DNA from: Gemmatimonadaceae bacterium
Lineage (GTDB): Bacteria; Gemmatimonadota; Gemmatimonadetes; Gemmatimonadales; Gemmatimonadaceae
Length of the DNA: 7,171 bases
Direction: 5' to 3'
Assembly (NCBI GenBank): GCA_013361745.1
Contig: JABFXM010000467.1
Coordinates: 1 to 7,171, forward strand
Below the pieces are notes generated by a model. It did no database searches. It saw only the letters and a list, made by a program, of their open reading frames with translations, and was not told the origin of the DNA. Shown here one piece after another: positions 1 through 4,473 of this stretch; positions within the stretch are counted from its first letter, which is position 1, and each line of letters opens with the position of its first letter. The position numbers and the translations under genes were made by a program.

Positions 1-2
1 CA

Positions 3-42
3 GACGTGGGACGTGGAAGGGCGGACTCCCACGTTTCACGTC
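3..42. other. Imperfect 14-bp inverted repeat (hairpin) in the heptamer cluster
   Basis: The left arm 3-16 and right arm 29-42 are complementary at 12 of 14 positions. The two exceptions, G9 with T36 and G10 with T35, would be G-U wobbles in a plus-strand RNA but A/C mismatches in a minus-strand RNA. The loop is 17-28. No T-run follows the right arm on the plus strand, so it does not look like a standard intrinsic terminator in that direction. The sequence beyond the left arm on the minus strand is outside the window. Confidence 0.5.
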
Positions 43-100
43 GTCCCAAGCCCCGCCATCGATTCCCCGTCCCACGTCAAATCCCACGTCGCACGTAAGA

Positions 101-113
101 CCCCACGTCGGGG
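101..113 (-). terminator. Weak candidate terminator hairpin just after ndk
   Basis: Seven bases after the ndk stop codon, the minus-strand transcript reads CCCC, a five-base loop GACGU, then GGGG, followed by UCUU. The stem is only 4 base pairs and the U-tract is poor, so this is a weak intrinsic terminator at best. It overlaps one copy of the CCCACGT heptamer, so the pairing may be a by-product of the repeat. A factor-dependent stop or read-through is equally possible. Confidence 0.2.
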
Positions 114-119
114 CTGAAA

Positions 120-548
120 TCAGCGCGCGCGGAGAAGCTCCGTATCGCTGAAGAAGAACCGCGACTCGCGCGTCGCGTTCTCGTCCGAGTCCGACGCGTG
201 GATCGCGTTCCGCTCCTTGCTCTCGGCGAAGAGCTTTCGGATCGTGCCCGCCTCGGCCTCGGCCGGATCCGTGGCGCCGATGGTCTTGCGGAAGGCGGCG
301 ACCGCGTCCGCCTTCTCGAGCACGACGGGCAGGCAGGGGCCCGAGGTCATGAACTTCGTCAGCGAGCCGTAGAACGGACGCTCGCGATGCACGGCGTAGA
401 ACTCGCCCGCCTCCGCGTCGCTGAGATGCGTCACCCGCGCCGCGACGATGCGGAAGCCCGCGCCCTCGATGTGCGCGAGGATCTTTCCTGCCTTGCCCGC
501 GCCGAACGCGTCGGGCTTCACGATCGCCAACGTCCTGTTGCCTGCCAT
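120..548 (-). CDS. ndk: Nucleoside diphosphate kinase
   Basis: Cytosolic enzyme that moves the gamma-phosphate of ATP to other (d)NDPs through a phospho-histidine. The 142-residue product spans the whole family fold at the usual bacterial length. It opens RTLAIVKPDA (Lys11 binds phosphate), has PFYGSL at 58-63, FRKTIGATDP at 86-95, GTIRKLF at 101-107, and the catalytic segment NAIHASDS at 114-121 with His117. The common HGSDS form is HASDS here, a mild variant. ATG at 548-546 is chosen because MAGNRTL matches the usual N-terminus and a GGA lies 8 bases upstream. An in-frame GTG at 554 would overlap the previous stop as GTGA but would leave almost no room for a ribosome site. Only two bases separate it from the CBS gene, so it is the last gene of the sucCD operon. 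Its placement next to sucCD fits nucleotide balancing of the ATP or GTP made by succinyl-CoA synthetase. Confidence 0.96.
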   Translation of the reverse strand: MAGNRTLAIVKPDAFGAGKAGKILAHIEGAGFRIVAARVTHLSDAEAGEFYAVHRERPFYGSLTKFMTSGPCLPVVLEKADAVAAFRKTIGATDPAEAEAGTIRKLFAESKERNAIHASDSDENATRESRFFFSDTELLRAR

Positions 549-550
549 GA

Positions 551-1429
551 TCACGATCCGATGAGTTTGCGTACGATGTCCCCGCGCGTGAGGAAGCCGA
601 CGAGCTTCCCTTCACGGACCACGGGGACGCGATCCACGTCCTTGTTCGCCATCAGCGAGGCGACTTCCGCGAGCGGCTGCTCGGGCGAGACGCAGAGGAC
701 CTGGCGCGCCATGACGTCGCGCACGGTGCGCGGCGTCGGGAGCGGCGTCTTCATGCCGCTGGCGTCACCAAGATAGTTGGTGAGGAGGTGGCGGAGCAGG
801 TCCCGCTCGCCGAGGATCCCGATGACTCGCTGCTCCGCGTCGACGACGGGGAGCGCGGCGACGCGCCAGCGCACCATCTCGCGCGCGGCGTCGCGCGCGT
901 ACATCTCCGGCGTGATGAAACGCGGCCGCTCCGTCATTATGTCGCGAACGAGCAGCTGCTCGGGGAGCTCCGCGTCACGAAACGCGGGAAGCGCGGCGAG
1001 GGCACGCGCGTCCGGTGCGGCGAGCACCTCCTGCACGGTCTCGGGGCGGGAGAGCACTCGTGCGAGCGAGCCGACGAGCTGGAGATAGCGCGCCGCCATC
1101 CGCGGTGGTGCGGCGATGAGCAGAACGATCCGCGCGCACTGCGCCCCCTCGTCTCCCAGCTCGCGGCAGATGGGCGCGCGTGCGGTGCCGATCGCGACCG
1201 CGATCTCGCGAACCGCGTCGGTGCGGTAGTGCAGGAGGAAAGCGCGATCGCCCATCGCGACGATGTCCTCCGGTCGCTCGGACTCGATGCGCTCACCGAG
1301 CGCGGTCGGGTTGTGAACGGCGCCCGCGGCGACGAGGCACTCGCAGAGTGTCCGCGCCGCGGCGGGAAGCTCGGTGGCCCCGAGCGGGACCACCGCGCGA
1401 TCGGCGACGACGAAGTCGGAGAGACGCAC
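551..1429 (-). CDS. PTS EIIA-like domain fused to two CBS domains
   Basis: A 292-residue soluble protein. Residues 1-150 resemble the fructose/mannitol-type EIIA fold: MRLSDF at the start, a helical region to about 50, AFLLHYRTDAV at 63-73 with His67 at the position of the phosphorylated histidine (usually in a PH motif, here LH), ARIVLLIAAP at 99-108, then RYLQLVGSLARVL at 114-126. Two CBS domains follow: about 160-217 (VRDIM...ALPVVD...VIGILGERDLL) and 236-290 (VRDVM...DRVPVV...LVGFLTRGDIV). CBS pairs commonly bind adenine nucleotides, so an energy-sensing role is likely but inferred. The GTG at 1429 is chosen because VRLSDF matches EIIA N-termini and AGG lies 8 bases upstream; the open frame extends to 1516 but that part is sucD read out of frame. 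It starts 19 bases after sucD and ends 2 bases before the ndk ATG. No PTS permease, HPr or EI gene is visible nearby, so sugar transport is unlikely. The partner is unknown. Confidence 0.85.
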   Translation of the reverse strand: MRLSDFVVADRAVVPLGATELPAAARTLCECLVAAGAVHNPTALGERIESERPEDIVAMGDRAFLLHYRTDAVREIAVAIGTARAPICRELGDEGAQCARIVLLIAAPPRMAARYLQLVGSLARVLSRPETVQEVLAAPDARALAALPAFRDAELPEQLLVRDIMTERPRFITPEMYARDAAREMVRWRVAALPVVDAEQRVIGILGERDLLRHLLTNYLGDASGMKTPLPTPRTVRDVMARQVLCVSPEQPLAEVASLMANKDVDRVPVVREGKLVGFLTRGDIVRKLIGS

Positions 1430-1448
1430 GGACGTCGCCTGCCTGACG

Positions 1449-2321
1449 CTACTTGAGCCGGGCCCGAACCAGCTCGACGAAGTCCAGCGGACGCTGGGCA
1501 ACGCCCATCGCGGCATCCTTGAACGCCTGGATCTTCTCGGCGGCCGTGCCCGCGCTGCCGGAGATGATCGCGCCCGCGTGCCCCATGCGACGCCCCGGAG
1601 GCGCGGTCTGGCCCGCGATGAAGCCGACGACGGGCTTCGTCATGTTCTTCTTCACGAACTCCGCCGCTTCCTGCTCGTCGGTGCCGCCAATCTCGCCCAT
1701 CATGCAGACGACCTTCGTCGCCGGGTCCTTCTCGAACGCGGCGAGGCAGTCGATGAAGTTGGTGCCGTTGATCGGATCGCCGCCGATGCCGACGCAGGTC
1801 GTTTGACCGAGGCCGGCGCGGGTGAGCTGATAGACCACTTCGTACGTCAGCGTCCCCGAGCGGCTGACGACACCGACGGGGCCGGGCGTGCAGATGCGGC
1901 CCGGGATGATGCCGACCTTGCTCTGCCCCGGCGTGATGAGCCCCGGACAGTTCGGGCCGAGCAGCCGCGCGCCCTTCTCCTTCACGAAGGGATAGACGCG
2001 GGTCATGTCGAGCACCGGCACGCCTTCGGTGATCGCGACGATGAACTTCACCCCCGCATCCGCGGCCTCGAGGATCGCGTCGGCGGCGTACATCGGCGGC
2101 ACGTAGATGACGCTCGTGTTCGCGTTCGTCGCCTTCATCGCCTCGGCGACGGTGTTGAACACCGGCACCTTGTCCTCGAACTTCTGCCCGCCCTTACCGG
2201 GGGTGACACCGGCGACGATCTTCGTACCGTACTCCATCATCTGCTTCGCGTGGAACGAGCCGTCGCGGCCCGTGATCCCCTGCACGATGACGGTCGTGGA
2301 GTTGTCGATGAAGATGCTCAC
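1449..2321 (-). CDS. sucD: Succinyl-CoA synthetase, alpha subunit
   Basis: Alpha subunit of the TCA-cycle enzyme that converts succinyl-CoA, phosphate and ADP (or GDP) into succinate, CoA and ATP (or GTP). The 290-residue product has the full family length. The N-terminal CoA-binding fold shows [10 protein letters not shown] at 15-24 and later GVTPGKGG at 38-45. The ligase half has [12 protein letters not shown] at 118-129, [10 protein letters not shown] at 152-161, [14 protein letters not shown] at 178-191, and [12 protein letters not shown] at 244-255, where His248 is the phosphorylated active-site residue (His246 in E. coli). The GTG start at 2321 overlaps the sucC stop as GTGA and has a strong ribosome site, GGGAGG, 9 bases upstream. 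The stop is TAG at 1451-1449. Nothing suggests truncation or loss of activity. Confidence 0.98.
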   Translation of the reverse strand: MSIFIDNSTTVIVQGITGRDGSFHAKQMMEYGTKIVAGVTPGKGGQKFEDKVPVFNTVAEAMKATNANTSVIYVPPMYAADAILEAADAGVKFIVAITEGVPVLDMTRVYPFVKEKGARLLGPNCPGLITPGQSKVGIIPGRICTPGPVGVVSRSGTLTYEVVYQLTRAGLGQTTCVGIGGDPINGTNFIDCLAAFEKDPATKVVCMMGEIGGTDEQEAAEFVKKNMTKPVVGFIAGQTAPPGRRMGHAGAIISGSAGTAAEKIQAFKDAAMGVAQRPLDFVELVRARLK

Positions 2322-3466
2322 GCGGCCTTTCCTCCCTTCGTCGCGAGCTCGACGGCCTTCTTCACCGCTTCGTCCATGTCGGACGACGCCGAGAAGCCGT
2401 TGTCCTGCAGGATCTTCATCGCGATCTCCTCGTTGGTGCCGGTGAGCCGGATGACGATCGGCACCTTGAGCGGGTTCTGCTTCGTCGCGGTGACGATGCC
2501 GTTCGCGACGTCATCGGTTCGTGTGATGCCGCCGAAGATGTTGAAGAGGATCGCCTTCACGTTCGGGTCGGCCGTGATGATCTTCAGCGCGTTCACGACC
2601 TTCTCCGGATTCGACGAGCCGCCGATGTCGAGGAAGTTCGCAGGCTCGCCGCCGTAGTACTTCACGAGGTCCATCGTCGCCATGGCGAGGCCGGCGCCGT
2701 TGACGACGCAGCCGACGTTGCCATCGAGCTTGATGAAGGTGAGGTTCGCGTTGCGCGCCTGCACTTCGCTCGGTGCCTCGGCGCTCTCGTCGCGCAGCTT
2801 CGCGATCTCGGGATGGCGATCGAGCTCGTTGTCGTCGACGACCATCTTCGCGTCGAGGGCGAGCACTTCGCCCTTGGGCGTGACGACGAGCGGGTTGATC
2901 TCGGCGAGCGAGGCGCCGCTCTTCACGAACGCCTGATAGAGCTGCTTCATGATGCTCGCCGCGGCGCGCGCCTGCTTCGCGTCCTTGTAGAGGAAGAAGC
3001 CCATCTGCTGCGCCTCGAAGTCCATAAGGCCGTAGCGCGCGTCCACCGGGTGATACATGATCTTCTCCGGCGTCTTCGCGGCGACTTCCTCGATGTCGAT
3101 GCCGCCCGCGGGGCTGACCATGAAGACCGCCTTCTTCCGCGCGCGGTCGACGATGATGCCGACGTACGCCTCGCTGGCGATGTCGGCCGCGGGGGTGACG
3201 AGCACCTTCTGCACGGGAAGATCCTTGATGTGCAGCTTGAGGATCTTGTCGGCTACCGATCTGGCCTCCTCGGGAGTTTTCGCGAGCTTGACGCCGCCCG
3301 CCTTGCCACGACCGCCGGCGTGGACCTGGGCCTTCACCACCACCGTGCCGCCGAACTTCTTCGCGATCGCCTCGGCTTCCGCCGGAGTCGTCGCGACCTC
3401 GCCGGGCGGAATGGGGATCCCCGCCGCGCGGAAGATCTCCTTCGCCTGATATTCGTGAATGTTCAC
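2318..3466 (-). CDS. sucC: Succinyl-CoA synthetase, beta subunit
   Basis: Beta subunit of succinyl-CoA synthetase; it binds the nucleotide through an ATP-grasp domain and contacts the alpha-subunit phospho-histidine. The 382-residue product begins [12 protein letters not shown], the standard N-terminus. Visible motifs are [18 protein letters not shown] at 43-60 (nucleotide binding), [10 protein letters not shown] at 186-195 with the metal-site Asn191, [11 protein letters not shown] at 203-213 with Asp205, [15 protein letters not shown] at 252-266, and [10 protein letters not shown] at 309-318. The usual DVGGGA segment reads DIGGSSNP at 280-287, a visible divergence from the E. coli sequence. 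GTG at 3466 overlaps the carbamate kinase stop as GTGA, with GGAG 5 bases upstream. The frame stays open upstream to 4282, but that part is only the carbamate kinase gene read in another frame. The ATP versus GTP preference cannot be decided by eye. Confidence 0.98.
   Translation of the reverse strand: MNIHEYQAKEIFRAAGIPIPPGEVATTPAEAEAIAKKFGGTVVVKAQVHAGGRGKAGGVKLAKTPEEARSVADKILKLHIKDLPVQKVLVTPAADIASEAYVGIIVDRARKKAVFMVSPAGGIDIEEVAAKTPEKIMYHPVDARYGLMDFEAQQMGFFLYKDAKQARAAASIMKQLYQAFVKSGASLAEINPLVVTPKGEVLALDAKMVVDDNELDRHPEIAKLRDESAEAPSEVQARNANLTFIKLDGNVGCVVNGAGLAMATMDLVKYYGGEPANFLDIGGSSNPEKVVNALKIITADPNVKAILFNIFGGITRTDDVANGIVTATKQNPLKVPIVIRLTGTNEEIAMKILQDNGFSASSDMDEAVKKAVELATKGGKAA
2331..2336 (-). 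promoter_or_regulatory. Strong Shine-Dalgarno for sucD inside the sucC end
   Basis: GGGAGG on the minus strand, 9 bases before the sucD GTG and wholly within the last codons of sucC (the Lys-Gly-Gly-Lys region). This supports the GTG at 2321 as the true start and independent re-initiation at the 4-base overlap, which would help keep the two subunits near equal levels. Confidence 0.8.
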
Positions 3467-4425
3467 GCGCTCTCCGCTGTGATAGTCGTTCCGGCTTCGC
3501 CGCGCACCGCCTCGCGGCCCTTGCTCAACTCCGTGATCACCGCGCGGCCGCCGGTGCGCCGCACGAAGTCTATCGCGGCGCGAACTTTCGGCGCCATGCT
3601 CCCTTCGCCGAACGCCTTCTCGGCGTCCATCTTCGCCGCCTCCGTCACCGTCAGGGTCCGCAGCGGTCGCTGCGGCGGCTTGCCCCAGTCGAGATAGATC
3701 GCGTCGACGTCGGTGAGAATGACGAGGAGCTCCGCGTCGAGATCGCGCGCGAGCACCGCCGATGCGAGATCCTTGTCGATCACCGCGTCGAGCCCTTCCC
3801 AGCCCTGCAGCTTGTTGTCGTAGTAGATCGGCGCGCCGCCGCCTCCGCACGCGACCACGATCGTTCCGCGATCGACGAGATGGCGGATGATCTCGAGCTC
3901 GTGGATCTGCAGCGGCACCGGGCTGCCGACGACGCGGCGCATGCGCTTGCGGCCGTCCGGCTTGATGACGTTGCCTTCCGCCTCCAGGTCGGCGACGCGC
4001 TCCGGGGGAATCTCGTGGCCGATGAACTTCTCTGGGTGCGTGAGCGCCGGGTCGTCGGGCGCGACGTGCACCTGTGTTATGACCGTGGCCACGTCGCGCC
4101 GGCTCCCGTTCCGCCGCAGGATGTTCTCGAGCGACTGCTGGATCATGTAACCCATCCAGCCGGCGGTCGCGGCGACGAGCACGCCGAGCGGGAGGGGGCT
4201 CACGTCGCGCCGCGCCATCTCGTTGCGCAGCAGCTCGTCGCCGACCTGCGGGCCGTTGCCGTGCACCAGACAGACGTTCCATCCGTCGAGCGCCAGATCC
4301 ACGAGCGGAGCGACGGCCTCGCGCGTGTGGCGGAACTGATCGTGGATGGTCGAATGCTTCGCCGGGGACAGGGCATTGCCCCCGAGGGCGATGACAGCGG
4401 TGTGGCGCGGGTGCTGTTCAGGCAT
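3463..4425 (-). CDS. arcC: Carbamate kinase (divergent, amino-acid kinase family)
   Basis: Amino-acid kinase fold enzyme of 320 residues, the normal carbamate kinase length. Carbamate kinase interconverts carbamoyl phosphate plus ADP with ATP plus carbamate. Visible signatures are VIALGGNAL at 11-19, LVHGNGPQVGDELL at 53-66, PEKFIG at 131-136 (Lys133), VACGGGGAPI at 191-200, AVIDKDLASA at 214-223 (Lys218), ILTDVDAIY at 236-244 and GSMAPKVRAA at 275-284 (Lys280). The three lysines match those of the Enterococcus enzyme as I recall it. Several carbamoyl-phosphate-side segments differ: PLD...AMTQG is PLG...AATAG at 79-89, and the GRGWR..VVPSP block is KRMRRVVGSP at 160-169. Physiological substrate is therefore less certain than the fold. 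The only in-frame start is ATG at 4425, with no Shine-Dalgarno. It overlaps sucC by GTGA. No arcA or arcB is present, so the arginine deiminase pathway is not indicated. Confidence 0.85.
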   Translation of the reverse strand: MPEQHPRHTAVIALGGNALSPAKHSTIHDQFRHTREAVAPLVDLALDGWNVCLVHGNGPQVGDELLRNEMARRDVSPLPLGVLVAATAGWMGYMIQQSLENILRRNGSRRDVATVITQVHVAPDDPALTHPEKFIGHEIPPERVADLEAEGNVIKPDGRKRMRRVVGSPVPLQIHELEIIRHLVDRGTIVVACGGGGAPIYYDNKLQGWEGLDAVIDKDLASAVLARDLDAELLVILTDVDAIYLDWGKPPQRPLRTLTVTEAAKMDAEKAFGEGSMAPKVRAAIDFVRRTGGRAVITELSKGREAVRGEAGTTITAESA

Positions 4426-4439
4426 AGGAGAGACCGCGC

Positions 4440-4468
4440 AAGCTATCGGCTGCCGGAGGGGTATTCAA
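4440..4468 (-). promoter_or_regulatory. Weak candidate promoter for the arcC-sucCD-ndk genes
   Basis: The 48 bases between the UPF0182 stop and the arcC ATG form the only sizeable gap in the gene string. On the minus strand they hold TTGAAT (4468-4463), a 17-base spacer and TAGCTT (4445-4440), resembling a sigma-70 promoter (4 of 6 and 3 of 6 consensus matches). A start about 7 bases after the -10 would leave only some 7 bases before the ATG, giving a nearly leaderless message. That fits the missing ribosome site at arcC. The match is weak and may be chance; transcription may simply continue from upstream genes. Confidence 0.25.
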
Positions 4469-4473
4469 GCCGA

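Larger units (their letters stand above)
1..119. repeat. Intergenic cluster of degenerate CCCACGT heptamers
   Basis: This non-coding stretch lies downstream of ndk. It holds the heptamer CCCACGT on the plus strand at 28-34, 71-77, 83-89 and 102-108, with degenerate copies at 35-41 (TTTCACGT context) and 90-96 (CGCACGT). Inverted copies sit at 4-10 (ACGTGGG) and 11-16 (ACGTGG). Unit starts are 7 or 12 bases apart (28/35, 71/83/90/102, and 4/11 inverted), so it looks like a decayed tandem heptamer array with one inverted half. The inverted block 3-16 and the block 29-42 can pair over 14 positions with two G-T wobbles around a 12-base loop. A 7-base perfect inverted repeat, AGCCCCG at 49-55 and CGGGGCT at 109-115, encloses the second half. 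There is no gene, tRNA or ORF of note here. The function is unknown; a mobile intergenic repeat family or a transcript 3' structure are both possible. Confidence 0.7.

Noticed and set aside
1..119. CRISPR array or phage attachment site
   Set aside because: The units are only 7 bases, degenerate, closely spaced and partly inverted; there are no spacers of CRISPR length, no cas genes and no integrase or tRNA.
549..554. GTG at 554 as the ndk start
   Set aside because: It adds only two residues, leaves about two bases after the GGA, and the conserved N-terminus fits the ATG at 548 better.
198..776. A 192-codon plus-strand frame opposite ndk and the CBS gene
   Set aside because: No motif and no ribosome site of note; the minus-strand genes carry clear catalytic motifs here.
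551..1429. Nitrogen- or sugar-PTS EIIA component (PtsN-like)
   Set aside because: The fused CBS pair, the altered PH motif and the absence of PTS or rpoN genes nearby argue against a plain PtsN or sugar-transport role.
1430..1516. N-terminal extension of the EIIA-CBS gene overlapping sucD
   Set aside because: The extra residues are sucD in another frame, and the family-like N-terminus RLSDF begins at the GTG at 1429.
1374..2657. A 427-codon open frame on the plus strand opposite sucD and part of sucC
   Set aside because: It is Arg/Asp/His-rich with no recognisable motif and sits opposite intact sucCD; a compositional shadow.
3467..4282. Long N-terminal extension of sucC into arcC
   Set aside because: The extension is a low-complexity Arg/Pro-rich shadow of arc[11 protein letters not shown] at 3466 is the standard SucC start with a ribosome site.
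3463..4425. Arginine deiminase (arcABC) pathway
   Set aside because: Only the carbamate kinase is present; no arginine deiminase or ornithine carbamoyltransferase in the window.
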